A stretch of DNA of 64,000 nucleotides from Bacteroidales bacterium. GTDB taxonomy: Bacteria > Bacteroidota > Bacteroidia > Bacteroidales > Muribaculaceae. Positions 1 to 7,648 of this stretch are shown in pieces; position 1 is the stretch's first letter; every line of letters begins with the position of its first letter. Location of the stretch: the NCBI GenBank assembly GCA_022009815.1, contig CP091725.1, positions 2,170,001 through 2,234,000 on the forward strand, given 5' to 3'. A program made the translations under genes and the position numbers. Under the pieces are notes generated by a model. That model was not told the DNA's origin, did no database searches, and worked only from the letters and a program-made list of their open reading frames with translations.

Positions 1-92
1 AACACGCGGATGAAGAAGCGCGACAGGTTGCCGTAGGTGCGGTATGCCTCGGCGACGAATATGCGCCGTAGGAGTTTGCGATGTCTTCTCAT
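1..92 (-). CDS. Unidentified protein, N-terminal fragment cut by window edge
   Basis: The reverse strand has an ATG at 92 followed by an open frame running off the window. The 30 visible residues begin MRRHRKLLRRIF and are strongly basic, followed by an aromatic-rich stretch (AYRTYGNLSRFF). That would suit the cytoplasmic start of a membrane protein. The start lies 13 bases after the stop of the thioredoxin-like gene on the same strand, so the two are probably cotranscribed. I do not recognise the family from this fragment. Confidence 0.5.
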   Translation of the reverse strand, partial: MRRHRKLLRRIFVAEAYRTYGNLSRFFIRV

Positions 93-105
93 ATCTCAGT
101 TGTTT

Positions 106-1014
106 TTATTTGTCGTTTGCCTGCGCCACGCTCTCGATGGCGCGCAGCAGGCTGTCGATGTCGACAAATTTGGTGGTTATCTTCTTGTCGCTGTCGAGCA
201 CGTAGACCGCCGGACGCAGACGCTGGTCGTAGGCTGCGGTGTCGATGCATGCCACTTCCCAGTCGGCTGGCTCGGTGGCAAGCTTGCTCTCTACTGCCGC
301 GGGGTCGCCGCCATAGACGGAGACAATGCGCAGATGCCCCTCCTTGATGAGCGACGAGGCGGCTATGCTTGCGCTCAGGCGCACTTTGTAGATTGAGCAG
401 TCGATGCATCCGTCGGAGTTGAAAAAGAGGATTGTGGTGCCTGCAGTGAGCCCGTAGAGCGATGCCGCTCCGGCTGGCGACTGGCGCAGCGGGAAGTCGG
501 CTACGGTGGCGCCCACCGCCGAGTTGGCGAGCACCGCCGCCTGTGCCTGCAGCTTTGCTTTCAGAGCCTTGTCGACCTTCTTGGCGGCGGCTATGTTGTC
601 GGCAAACATCGTGTAGACCTCGTCGGAGCAGTACTGGCTGCGGAGGTTGAGCACGTCGGAGTGGAGCATGCCTACTGTGAGGTTGAGGTTGGTGGGGTTC
701 TTCGCCACGCGCTCAACGTATTTCTTTATCGATTTCTCGACCACAGCCTTGTCGGCGAGCGCGAAAAACGACAGATAGTCGGTAAACGTGTTGTGGAACG
801 CGGCGAGGTCGGTGACGGCGGTCTTCTCAAGGTCGCACTTGTCCCAGAGATGTTCCACCATGAAGTTGGCGCGCATAGCCGGCTTGGTGAGCTTGTCGGG
901 CACCGACGGGTATTCAAACAGTGTGGCAGGAGCCGCCGGCTCTGCAGCCCTGGCGGAGCCTGCCGCGATGACAACGGCAAGCGCCGCCGCCGTGAAAATA
1001 TTTCTTATCTTCAT
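106..1014 (-). CDS. Exported thioredoxin-fold protein, DUF5106-like
   Basis: 302 residues with a clear signal peptide (positive start MKIR, hydrophobic core to about residue 20, A-x-A near 22-24). Residues 30-165 form a helical, charged region of the kind found N-terminal to thioredoxin domains in Bacteroidetes DUF5106 proteins. The rest is a thioredoxin-like fold with a CIDC pair at 203-206 in the position of the redox CxxC. Periplasmic thiol-disulfide or envelope maintenance is the family-level expectation; the substrate is unknown. A TAACTTTG element lies about 33 bases upstream. The downstream fragment (1-92) follows after 13 bases. Confidence 0.75.
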   Translation of the reverse strand: MKIRNIFTAAALAVVIAAGSARAAEPAAPATLFEYPSVPDKLTKPAMRANFMVEHLWDKCDLEKTAVTDLAAFHNTFTDYLSFFALADKAVVEKSIKKYVERVAKNPTNLNLTVGMLHSDVLNLRSQYCSDEVYTMFADNIAAAKKVDKALKAKLQAQAAVLANSAVGATVADFPLRQSPAGAASLYGLTAGTTILFFNSDGCIDCSIYKVRLSASIAASSLIKEGHLRIVSVYGGDPAAVESKLATEPADWEVACIDTAAYDQRLRPAVYVLDSDKKITTKFVDIDSLLRAIESVAQANDK

Positions 1015-1046
1015 GTTTCTTTCAGTTATATCAATCCTAACTTATG

Positions 1047-1054
1047 CAAAGTTA
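1047..1054 (-). promoter_or_regulatory. Bacteroidetes -7 element upstream of the DUF5106-like gene
   Basis: The reverse strand reads TAACTTTG, an exact match to the TAnnTTTG -7 consensus of the Bacteroidetes primary sigma factor, 33 bases before the start codon. No convincing -33 TTTG is seen at the usual distance. Confidence 0.5.
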
Positions 1055-1130
1055 CAATTATTTGGTTATAATCTGAAGAAAAATCCGACAAAAACCATTT
1101 TCACAGGCGCGGCGGCGCGCGGGGAGGGGG

Positions 1131-1778
1131 CTATCGGCGGTAGGAGCCGTTGCGGAACCTCACCACCTCCATCACCTCGCGCATGCGGTCGCCGATGCGG
1201 TCGCCGTATCTCTTTGTGATGTCGGCTGGAGTCATGTTGGTGGAGATTAGCGTGGGCAGCGAGCGGTCGTAGCGTATCTCGAGCAGGTCGCGCATGGGGG
1301 CGGTCATGTTGCCGAACTCCATCACCTCGCGCGGCTCCGTGCCCAGGTCGTCGATGGCGAGCAGCGGTGCGCGCGCCACGTTGTGCCATTCGGCGACCGA
1401 CGTGCGGTGCATCTCGGTGAGTGCCACAGCGTTGTAGAGCGGCATCCTCATGCGCTTTCCCGTCATGGGGTCTCTGAGGTCGAAGGCGTTTACGAGGCTC
1501 TGCAGGGCTCTCAGAAACGTGGTCTTGCCGTTGCCGTATCTGCCCGCCAGCAGCAGGCTGTGGCGCGGCGAGGCGTTGACCGTCCATGCCGCCGTCTGCC
1601 TCACACACTGCTCGAAGTCGCCGTCGGGCGAGATGCTGTGTCCGCGGCTTTCCACCTCCGCCGCCACCGCCATTGCGAGGCAGCTCTCGGCATACTCCTG
1701 GCTCACGGGAAGCCTAAAACGGGGCATCATAGGCATCCGTCCCATCAGCTGGAGCTTCAATTGGTCGTTGATTCTCAT
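1131..1778 (-). CDS. DnaC-like AAA+ ATPase (helicase-loader type)
   Basis: 215 residues. Walker A is GRYGNGKTT at about 79-87 and Walker B is LLAIDDLG at about 139-146. A sensor-like STNMTP follows at 179-184, then the RYGDRIGDRM segment that DnaC/IstB-type ATPases carry as an arginine-finger region. DnaC-type proteins load the replicative helicase DnaB. Its start lies 65 bases inside the end of the upstream helix-turn-helix gene, so the two are translated as a pair. Such pairs are typical of phage or plasmid replication modules, but also occur as resident chromosomal genes in Bacteroidales. No integrase, portal or other phage gene is nearby. Confidence 0.75.
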   Translation of the reverse strand: MRINDQLKLQLMGRMPMMPRFRLPVSQEYAESCLAMAVAAEVESRGHSISPDGDFEQCVRQTAAWTVNASPRHSLLLAGRYGNGKTTFLRALQSLVNAFDLRDPMTGKRMRMPLYNAVALTEMHRTSVAEWHNVARAPLLAIDDLGTEPREVMEFGNMTAPMRDLLEIRYDRSLPTLISTNMTPADITKRYGDRIGDRMREVMEVVRFRNGSYRR

Positions 1779-2454
1779 AGAAGTCTTGTTTAAAGGTTTT
1801 GCACTTATGTTTATTGAAAGTCTTGATGTATTCGCGGTTCATCTTGTTGACGAAGTGGGCGCGGCAGTCGTTAACCGTCTTGGTTCTGACGCCGCAGGAG
1901 CGCAGGTATCCGAAAAACTCATGGATGAATGGCAGCAGCTCCGCCGTCTGCGCCGGGCCGCGGTGTTTTTCTGTCAGCTTCACCACGTCTGTCTGCCATC
2001 TGTGGTCGGCAACAAGAATTTTTTCGATTTCATCAATCGGTTTTTCCTCCGTAGAGAGAGAAATATTTTCTTTGTCTATGTCTTTATCTTTATATAAGGT
2101 CTCCTTAGTGGTAGGCTTAGTGGTTGACTTAGTAGTAGGCTTAGTGGTTGTCTTAGTGGTTGCCTTAGTGGTTGCGGATGTGACAATGCGGTAGACCGGC
2201 GTGCGGGAGTTGCGCACACCTTCGCGGCATTCGATCAGCCCTTTTTCTCTGAGGCTCTGACGCGCGCGGATAATCGTGGAGCGGCGCATGCCGATGGATG
2301 CGCACAGCTCGGCGGTGGCAACGGCAATCTCGTCTTCCCACATGTTGCGGTTCGCCATGTTGAGGAGATAGAAGTAGACGGCAATCTCAGCCGACGAGAA
2401 ATGGTCGAACTGATGAATCTTCCAGAATCGGTTTATGATTTCGATGTAAGTCAT
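1714..2454 (-). CDS. Helix-turn-helix replication-type protein with TTK repeats
   Basis: About 246 residues starting MTYIEIINRFW at 2454. A longer frame to 2562 exists, but its extra residues overlap the promoter and look non-coding. Residues 1-95 resemble a winged-helix replication initiator: helices, then a MRRSTIIRARQSL recognition-helix segment. A linker of six TTKx units follows at about 96-121, with KDKDID after it. The C-terminal third is helical and charged. It is translationally coupled to the DnaC-like ATPase, which suggests an initiator plus helicase-loader pair. The function is inferred from this pairing and not shown directly. Confidence 0.6.
   Translation of the reverse strand: MTYIEIINRFWKIHQFDHFSSAEIAVYFYLLNMANRNMWEDEIAVATAELCASIGMRRSTIIRARQSLREKGLIECREGVRNSRTPVYRIVTSATTKATTKTTTKPTTKSTTKPTTKETLYKDKDIDKENISLSTEEKPIDEIEKILVADHRWQTDVVKLTEKHRGPAQTAELLPFIHEFFGYLRSCGVRTKTVNDCRAHFVNKMNREYIKTFNKHKCKTFKQDFYENQRPIEAPADGTDAYDAPF
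2103..2174 (-). repeat. Six-copy 12-bp tandem repeat inside the helix-turn-helix gene
   Basis: Six consecutive 12-bp units of the form NCTTAGTGGTWG (one with AGTAGTAG) run in frame and encode the TTKx linker. Unit length is a multiple of three, so copy-number change would alter linker length without breaking the frame. Confidence 0.9.
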
Positions 2455-2484
2455 GGTGGATGTGTGTTTTTTTGTTTTCTGCTG

Positions 2485-2492
2485 CAAAGTTA
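2485..2492 (-). promoter_or_regulatory. -7 element for the helix-turn-helix/DnaC-like pair
   Basis: The reverse strand reads TAACTTTG, 31 bases before the ATG at 2454. This leader length supports that start codon over the upstream alternative. Confidence 0.55.
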
Positions 2493-2581
2493 CATGTGGA
2501 GGAGTGCCGCTTTTCGGAAAAAAGAGACAACCGCACATATTTTTTTGATTGCAAAGGTGCATTTTTCCTTGCGCAACGGCA

Positions 2582-2609
2582 TTGTTTATTCAAAAAATGC
2601 GTATTTTTG
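2582..2609 (+). promoter_or_regulatory. Promoter for sufE
   Basis: TTG at 2582-2584 and TATTTTTG at 2602-2609 match the Bacteroidetes -33/-7 pattern. The expected start of transcription falls at about 2614-2616, essentially on the sufE ATG (2615), so this promoter would give a leaderless or nearly leaderless mRNA. Confidence 0.5.
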
Positions 2610-2614
2610 CGATT

Positions 2615-3049
2615 ATGAATAACCGGATAAACGAAATTCAAGACGAAATCATCGATGAGTTCAGTGGCTTCAGCGACTGGATGGACAAGTATTCATACAT
2701 CATCGAGATGGGCAACGCGCTTCCGCCTATCGACGAGCGCCACAAGACGCCCGACAACATTATCGAAGGATGCCAGAGCCGCGTGTGGCTCAACGCCGAG
2801 TACAGTGACGGCAAAATCCACTTCGCCGCCGACAGCGACGCGATTATCGTGAAGGGCATAATATCGATGCTCGTGCGCGTGCTCTCCGACCAGACACCTG
2901 CCGACATCCTCGACGCAAACCTCTACTTCATCGACAGCATCGGGCTGACCGAGCACTTGTCGCCGACGCGCAGCAACGGGCTGCTCGCCATGGTGAAGCA
3001 GATAAAGATGTATGCGCTCGCCTATAAAACAAAAGAACAACAGCAATGA
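2615..3049 (+). CDS. sufE: SufE-type cysteine desulfuration protein
   Basis: 144 residues starting MNNRINEIQDEI. SufE accepts persulfide sulfur from the desulfurase SufS and passes it to the SufBCD scaffold for iron-sulfur cluster assembly in the cytoplasm. The acceptor cysteine is Cys53 in the family motif GCQSRVW. Residues 30-50 carry the typical LPPIDERHKT segment, and length fits the family (about 140). The ATG at 2615 was chosen because residues before it do not match SufE and would overlap the promoter. The stop overlaps the next start by four bases (ATGA). Confidence 0.9.
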   Translation: MNNRINEIQDEIIDEFSGFSDWMDKYSYIIEMGNALPPIDERHKTPDNIIEGCQSRVWLNAEYSDGKIHFAADSDAIIVKGIISMLVRVLSDQTPADILDANLYFIDSIGLTEHLSPTRSNGLLAMVKQIKMYALAYKTKEQQQ

Positions 3050-3507
3050 ACAGTCAACTGAAACAACCGCTTGTGCTGACAGCCATAGGCGCGACCCTCG
3101 CCGTGGCGGTGATTTATGCCGCCGTGCCGCTGTTTTCCATCCCGCTGTTCGGATTCGGCTACGGATGGGAATATGTGGCAACATTCTTCAAAATCGGAAA
3201 ATACTTGGAGATGGTGCCCTTCCTGATGCCGTTTATCGGCTTGGTGGGCACGGCCGCGACCCTCGTCACGAAAAGCCGCGGAGCGCACGTGCTCTCAATC
3301 TCGTTTGCCGCGCTGCCGCTGATGTTTTTCGGCTACTTCGTCTACATGATTGCGAGCTATCCGCAGGGCGACATTATCGGCGCCGGAATGGAGAAAATCT
3401 CAATCCTCTCCACCTTGAGCTGGTCGGTGTGGGCGTGTCTGGCATTGTCGCTGGCGGCTTTCGCGGTGGCGGTGGCTAATGTATATAAAGAAAACAAAAA
3501 CAAATAA
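3046..3507 (+). CDS. Four-helix integral membrane protein, unknown function
   Basis: 153 residues with hydrophobic segments at about 9-31, 56-74, 82-104 and 122-146. It has no signal-peptide cleavage pattern and no recognisable catalytic motif. The start overlaps the sufE stop (ATGA), so it is almost certainly coexpressed with sufE. I do not recognise the family. Confidence 0.7.
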   Translation: MNSQLKQPLVLTAIGATLAVAVIYAAVPLFSIPLFGFGYGWEYVATFFKIGKYLEMVPFLMPFIGLVGTAATLVTKSRGAHVLSISFAALPLMFFGYFVYMIASYPQGDIIGAGMEKISILSTLSWSVWACLALSLAAFAVAVANVYKENKNK

Positions 3508-3536
3508 ATATACAAACCGTAAAAAAACTTCCATTT

Positions 3537-5099
3537 ATGTTTAAAAACCATCCAAAAGGACTACTCGCAGCCGCCCTCTCAAACATGGGCGAACGGTTCG
3601 GCTACTACATCATGAACGCCGTGCTGGTGCTGTTCCTATGCTCAAAGTTCGGCTTGTCTGACGAAGTGAGCGCAATCATCTACTCCGTGTTCTACTGCGG
3701 CATCTACGTGCTCAGCCTCGTGGGAGGCATCATCGCCGACAAGTCGCAGAAATACAAAATGACAATCATGGCGGGACTCATCGTGATGGCGCTCGGCTAC
3801 GTGATTCTCTCCGTGCCGGTGCTCTCCACTCCTGACAACATAGGATGGCTGCTGCCGGTAACCTGCGTGGCGCTGTTCCTCATTGCCTTCGGCAACGGCT
3901 TGTTCAAGGGCAACCTGCAGGCTATCGTCGGTCAGATGTACGACAACTTCGAGGCTGAGGCGGCTCTCAAGGGCGAGGACGCCCTGCGCGAGGCGAAAAG
4001 CCGCCGCGACTCGGGCTTCCAAATCTTCTACGTCTTCATCAACATCGGCGGACTCGTAGCTCCGTTTGTGGCGCCGCTGCTCCGCGAGTGGTGGCTCAAG
4101 GCAAACCACATGCTCTACAACGCCGACCTCCCCGCGCTCTGCCATAAATTCATCGACGGAGCGGCTATGAAGGCCAACGAGACGGCAAACCTCGCAACCC
4201 TCGCCAAAGACGCCAACATGGGCGAGACCGTCACCGACATGTCGGCTTTCTGCACGCAGTATCTCGACGTGTTCAACACCGGTATCCACTACTCGTTTAT
4301 CGCGTCGGTGGCTGCAATGCTCATCTCGCTCGTCATCTTCATCGCTTGCCGTCAAGTGTTCCCGACACCGGGCAAGAAGGAGAAGAAAGAAACCGTAAAC
4401 TACTCTGCCGACGAGAAAGCAGCGATGGCAAAGGAAATCAAGCAGCGCATGTATGCTCTCTTCGCAGTGCTCGGAATAGTTATCTTCTTCTGGTTCTCGT
4501 TCCACCAGAACGGACAGTCGCTCGCCTACTTCGCACGCGACTTCGTGCAGACCGATAAGATAGCGCCGGAGATATGGCAGGCAATCAACCCGTTCTTCGT
4601 GATCGTGCTCACGCCGCTCATCATGCTCTTCTTCGGATACTTCACCCGCCGCGGACGCGAAATCTCGACACCGAAGAAAATCGCATTCGGTATGGGCATC
4701 GCCGGACTCGCATTCCTCTTCCTCACCATCTTCTCTTGGCAGCAGGGATACCCGTCGGCTGAGACGTTCAAGGAAATGGACGCTGTGGCAAAAGCGGGCA
4801 TGAAGGCTGGACCATGGGTGCTCATCGTGGTCTACTTCTTCCTCACCGTTGCCGAACTCTTCATCTCGCCGCTCGGACTCTCGTTCGTGTCGAAGGTGGC
4901 GCCGAAAAACCTGCAGGGTCTCTGCCAGGGTCTGTGGCTCGGTGCTACTGCCCTCGGAAACCTGTTCCTTTGGATTGGCCCGTTGATGTACAACAAATGG
5001 CCTATCTGGGAATGCTGGGGTGTGTTCCTCGTCGTGTGTGCCGTCTCTATGGGCGTGATGCTCGGCATGGTGAAATGGCTTGAAAGAGTGACCAAATAA
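3537..5099 (+). CDS. POT-family proton-coupled peptide transporter (MFS)
   Basis: 520 residues, about 12-14 transmembrane helices. The N-terminal NMGERFGYY matches the ExxERFxYY motif that POT/PTR transporters use for proton coupling, and GNGLFKGNLQ matches the conserved segment of helix 4-5. A long loop at about 185-240 between halves is common in Bacteroidetes members. Uptake of di- and tripeptides across the inner membrane is the family function. It is the last gene of the sufE cluster and is followed by a strong terminator. Confidence 0.88.
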   Translation: MFKNHPKGLLAAALSNMGERFGYYIMNAVLVLFLCSKFGLSDEVSAIIYSVFYCGIYVLSLVGGIIADKSQKYKMTIMAGLIVMALGYVILSVPVLSTPDNIGWLLPVTCVALFLIAFGNGLFKGNLQAIVGQMYDNFEAEAALKGEDALREAKSRRDSGFQIFYVFINIGGLVAPFVAPLLREWWLKANHMLYNADLPALCHKFIDGAAMKANETANLATLAKDANMGETVTDMSAFCTQYLDVFNTGIHYSFIASVAAMLISLVIFIACRQVFPTPGKKEKKETVNYSADEKAAMAKEIKQRMYALFAVLGIVIFFWFSFHQNGQSLAYFARDFVQTDKIAPEIWQAINPFFVIVLTPLIMLFFGYFTRRGREISTPKKIAFGMGIAGLAFLFLTIFSWQQGYPSAETFKEMDAVAKAGMKAGPWVLIVVYFFLTVAELFISPLGLSFVSKVAPKNLQGLCQGLWLGATALGNLFLWIGPLMYNKWPIWECWGVFLVVCAVSMGVMLGMVKWLERVTK

Positions 5100-5117
5100 C
5101 AAATTCCCTCATACACC

Positions 5118-5150
5118 AAAAAAAGCGCATCGGTTAGGTGCGCTTTTTTT
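5118..5150 (+). terminator. Rho-independent terminator after the POT transporter
   Basis: A perfect 12-bp stem (AAAAAAAGCGCA with TGCGCTTTTTTT) encloses a 9-base loop and ends in a T run. Confidence 0.9.
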
Positions 5151-5155
5151 CTTTA

Positions 5156-5191
5156 GGGTCCTTAGAGTCTCTAGGGTCTCTAGAGTCTCTA
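5156..5191. repeat. Four-copy 9-bp tandem repeat upstream of the thi promoter
   Basis: Four units alternate GGGTC[C/T][T/C]TA and GAGTCTCTA without interruption. They sit between the transporter terminator and the thi promoter hairpin, outside any gene. Confidence 0.85.
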
Positions 5192-5192
5192 A

Positions 5193-5245
5193 AGCGAAAA
5201 AGCATTGGTTTGTTTTGCTTTTTCGCTCACCTTGCACTATCTTTG
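5193..5245 (+). promoter_or_regulatory. Hairpin-associated promoter of the thi operon
   Basis: A perfect 12-bp inverted repeat (5193-5204 with 5216-5227, AGCGAAAAAGCA type) overlaps the -33 TTTG at 5214-5217. The -7 element TATCTTTG lies at 5238-5245 with 20 bases between. The stretch 5209-5248 is nearly identical to the ileS promoter at 47501-47539. Confidence 0.65.
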
Positions 5246-5255
5246 CATCGGAAGA

Positions 5256-5326
5256 ACAAAGGGGTGCCTTAGGGCTGAGATTATACCCTCCGAACCTGAT
5301 ACGGATAATGCCGGCGCAGGGATTGT
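5256..5326 (+). promoter_or_regulatory. TPP riboswitch (THI element)
   Basis: The conserved aptamer blocks appear in order: GGGGTGCC, GGCTGAGA, ACCC, CGAACCTGATACGGATAAT, then GCCGGCGCAGGGA. It lies between the promoter and thiD, so thiamine pyrophosphate binding should repress the operon. The short distance to the thiD ATG (about 60 bases) fits control of translation initiation, and no separate terminator hairpin with a U run is visible. Confidence 0.95.
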
Positions 5327-5389
5327 GTGACATAATATTCTCCTTTTTCATAGGCACTTTTGTTCATCAAGCAAAAAAAAAGAGTGCGT

Positions 5390-6205
5390 ATGGCTAAATA
5401 TCCAATAGTTCTGACAATCGCAGGCTCCGACTCTTCGGGCGGAGCGGGCATACAGGCCGACATAAAGACAATGTCGGCTATCGGCGTTTATGCGGCTTCG
5501 GCTGTCACGGCGGTGACGGCGCAAAACACGCTCGGCGTCGACGGCGTGCAGGGCATCGACCCCGACATGGTGGCGCGGCAGATTGACGCCGTGTTCTCCG
5601 ACTTGCGCCCCGACGCGGTGAAAATCGGGATGCTCTACTCGCGGAGCATCGTGGAGGCGGTTGCTGACAGGTTCTGCCACTGGCATCCGCAAAACGTGGT
5701 GCTCGACCCTGTGATGATTTCCACAAGCGGAAGCCGGCTCATCGAGGAGGACGCCGTCGAAGCCATAAAGGAGAAACTGTTCCCGTTCGCGTCGCTGCTG
5801 ACGCCAAACCTCATGGAGGCGGAGCATCTGACGGGCATCGCCATTGACGGCATCGGGGCGGCGCGCGAGGCGGCGCGGTGCATCGTGGAGAAGGGATGCC
5901 GCGCGGCTCTCGTCAAAGGCGGACATCTTGACGGCGATGTGGCTGTCGACGTGCTGTTTGCCGACGGGGAGTTACGCGAATACAGCAGCCGGCGCGTCGT
6001 GTCGGTCAACACTCACGGCACGGGATGCACCCTGTCGTCGGCTATCGCTTCTTTCCTCGCTCTGGGATTGCCGCTGGCCGAGGCCGTGGGCTGCGCCAAA
6101 AACTATCTGCACAGCGCGCTTGTCGCCGGTGCCGGTGTCGCTGTGGGAGGCGGACACGGACCGGTGAACCATCTGTTTAACCCTAACAAACTGAAAACGA
6201 TATGA
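5390..6205 (+). CDS. thiD: Hydroxymethylpyrimidine/phosphomethylpyrimidine kinase
   Basis: 271 residues starting MAKYPIVLTIAGSDSSGGAG. ThiD phosphorylates HMP and HMP-phosphate to HMP-PP, the pyrimidine substrate of ThiE. The ribokinase-fold signature SDSSGGAGIQAD is at about 13-24 and the NTHGTGCTLSSA anion hole at about 208-219, where the catalytic base aspartate of some family members is replaced by the GTGC cysteine type. The ATG at 5390 is preferred to an in-frame TTG at 5360. It is first in the riboswitch operon, and its stop overlaps the thiS start. Confidence 0.93.
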   Translation: MAKYPIVLTIAGSDSSGGAGIQADIKTMSAIGVYAASAVTAVTAQNTLGVDGVQGIDPDMVARQIDAVFSDLRPDAVKIGMLYSRSIVEAVADRFCHWHPQNVVLDPVMISTSGSRLIEEDAVEAIKEKLFPFASLLTPNLMEAEHLTGIAIDGIGAAREAARCIVEKGCRAALVKGGHLDGDVAVDVLFADGELREYSSRRVVSVNTHGTGCTLSSAIASFLALGLPLAEAVGCAKNYLHSALVAGAGVAVGGGHGPVNHLFNPNKLKTI

Positions 6206-6405
6206 TTACTGTAAAATTCAACGATGAGAGCCTGCTTCTCGACGACGGTGCCACCGTGAGCTGCATGCTCGACAAGAAAAGCATCTCGGCGGTAAACATC
6301 GCCGTGGCGGTCAACGGACAGATGGTGCCGAAGACCGAATATGACGCCACTGTGCTCCACGACGGCGACACGGTGCTCGTCATCAAGGCTTTCTACGGAG
6401 GGTAG
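6202..6405 (+). CDS. thiS: Sulfur carrier protein ThiS
   Basis: 67 residues, ubiquitin-like, ending in the diagnostic Gly-Gly (FYGG). The C-terminal glycine carries the thiocarboxylate sulfur used by ThiG for thiazole formation. It overlaps thiD by four bases. Activation normally needs the adenylyltransferase ThiF, which is not encoded in this window. Confidence 0.93.
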   Translation: MITVKFNDESLLLDDGATVSCMLDKKSISAVNIAVAVNGQMVPKTEYDATVLHDGDTVLVIKAFYGG

Positions 6406-6409
6406 ACCC

Positions 6410-6994
6410 ATGGCGTTCAAACTCATTGCCATAACGCCCGAGCTGACGCTGCCCGACGAGGCTTGGCGCATAACACACCTGTTAGACGCCGGTTTCGACG
6501 CCGTGCATCTGCGCAAGCCCCACTGCGGCGAGGAGGAGATGCGTGGCTATGTCGACGCCTTGCCTGCGGACATCGCCGACCGCCTGGCGATGCACTATTT
6601 CCCCGACGTGGCTGCCGAAAAGGGCATCGGCGGGGTGCATCTCAACAAGAGGTCGCCGAGGGTGCCGGAAGGGTGGAAGGGCGCCGTGAGCCGCAGCTGC
6701 CACTCGCTGGAGGAGGTGGCTGAAAGCAGAGAGCTCGACTACGTGTTTCTTAGCCCCGTGTTCGACAGCATCAGCAAGCAGGGATACGCCTCGCATTTCA
6801 GCGAGGAGCAGCTGCGCGGACACGTCGACGCGAGGGTGATGGCGCTCGGAGGCGTGACCGCCGGCAAAATCCCGTGGCTCGCCGACGTGGGTTTCGGAGG
6901 ATGCGCCTTCCTGGGGTATCTGTTCGGCGTAGACGCAGAGGAGTTCTGCCGCCGCGTGGAGATTATTGTGGAACAACGTAACAAAATAATATAA
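6410..6994 (+). CDS. ThiE/TenI-family protein, first paralogue
   Basis: About 194 residues starting MAFKLIAITPE. It has the TIM-barrel pattern of the ThiE/TenI superfamily: AVHLRKP, GGVHLNKR, YVFLSPVFDS and ALGGVTAGK. It is shorter than the adjacent ThiE and lacks that protein's DD metal-binding pair after strand 2, so thiazole tautomerase (TenI-like) activity is possible. Thiamine-phosphate synthase is the alternative. It sits four bases after thiS and four before thiE. Confidence 0.75.
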   Translation: MAFKLIAITPELTLPDEAWRITHLLDAGFDAVHLRKPHCGEEEMRGYVDALPADIADRLAMHYFPDVAAEKGIGGVHLNKRSPRVPEGWKGAVSRSCHSLEEVAESRELDYVFLSPVFDSISKQGYASHFSEEQLRGHVDARVMALGGVTAGKIPWLADVGFGGCAFLGYLFGVDAEEFCRRVEIIVEQRNKII

Positions 6995-6998
6995 GAAT

Positions 6999-7643
6999 AT
7001 GCTGCAATTCATAACACATCCATCCTCCCGGATGACAATAGAGGAGGAGATAAGGCAAGCCGTCGACGGCGGATGCCGGTGGGTGCAACTGCGCATGAAG
7101 GACGCCACTCGCGATGAGATTGTCGCCATGGCAAAGCGCGCAAAGGAAATCTGCGCCGACGTCGACGACTGCATCCTCGTGGTCGACGACCACGTCGACA
7201 TCGCCAAGGAGCTGCAGCTCGACGGCGTGCATCTTGGGAAAAACGACATGCACCCCGACGAGGCGCGCGAAATCCTCGGAGGCGACTTCATTATCGGTGC
7301 AACAGCAAACACGTTTGACGACGTGCAGGCGCTGCGCCATCTCGATATCGACTACATCGGACTCGGACCTCTGCGCTTCACCGCCACGAAGCAGAAACTG
7401 AGCCCCGTGCTCGGGCTTGACGGCTACCGCGACATCATTGCGCGGATGAAGGACGCGAGCATCAACTTGCCGGTGGTGGCTATAGGCGGCATCACGATCG
7501 CCGACATCGAGGACGTGATGGCAACCGGTGTGAGGGGCATTGCCGTGTCGGGCGAGCTGATAAACGCCGACAACATGACGAAGCACACCGCCGACATGAT
7601 CAGCATACTTGAAAAAATTGTAGAACGACAATATAACGAATAA
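6999..7643 (+). CDS. thiE: Thiamine phosphate synthase
   Basis: 214 residues. ThiE joins HMP-PP and thiazole phosphate to give thiamine phosphate. Family motifs are present: VQLRMKD, LVVDDHVDIA with the metal-binding Asp pair, GVHLGKNDM, IGATANT, YIGLGPLRFTATK and AIGGI. These are more canonical than in the preceding paralogue. Tightly packed in the thi operon. Confidence 0.9.
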   Translation: MLQFITHPSSRMTIEEEIRQAVDGGCRWVQLRMKDATRDEIVAMAKRAKEICADVDDCILVVDDHVDIAKELQLDGVHLGKNDMHPDEAREILGGDFIIGATANTFDDVQALRHLDIDYIGLGPLRFTATKQKLSPVLGLDGYRDIIARMKDASINLPVVAIGGITIADIEDVMATGVRGIAVSGELINADNMTKHTADMISILEKIVERQYNE

Positions 7644-7648
7644 AAAAA

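Noticed and set aside
2103..2174. 12-bp tandem repeat as replication iterons
   Set aside because: The units lie inside a coding frame and encode a regular TTKx linker. Linker function is the simpler reading, although iteron-like binding by the same protein cannot be excluded from sequence alone.
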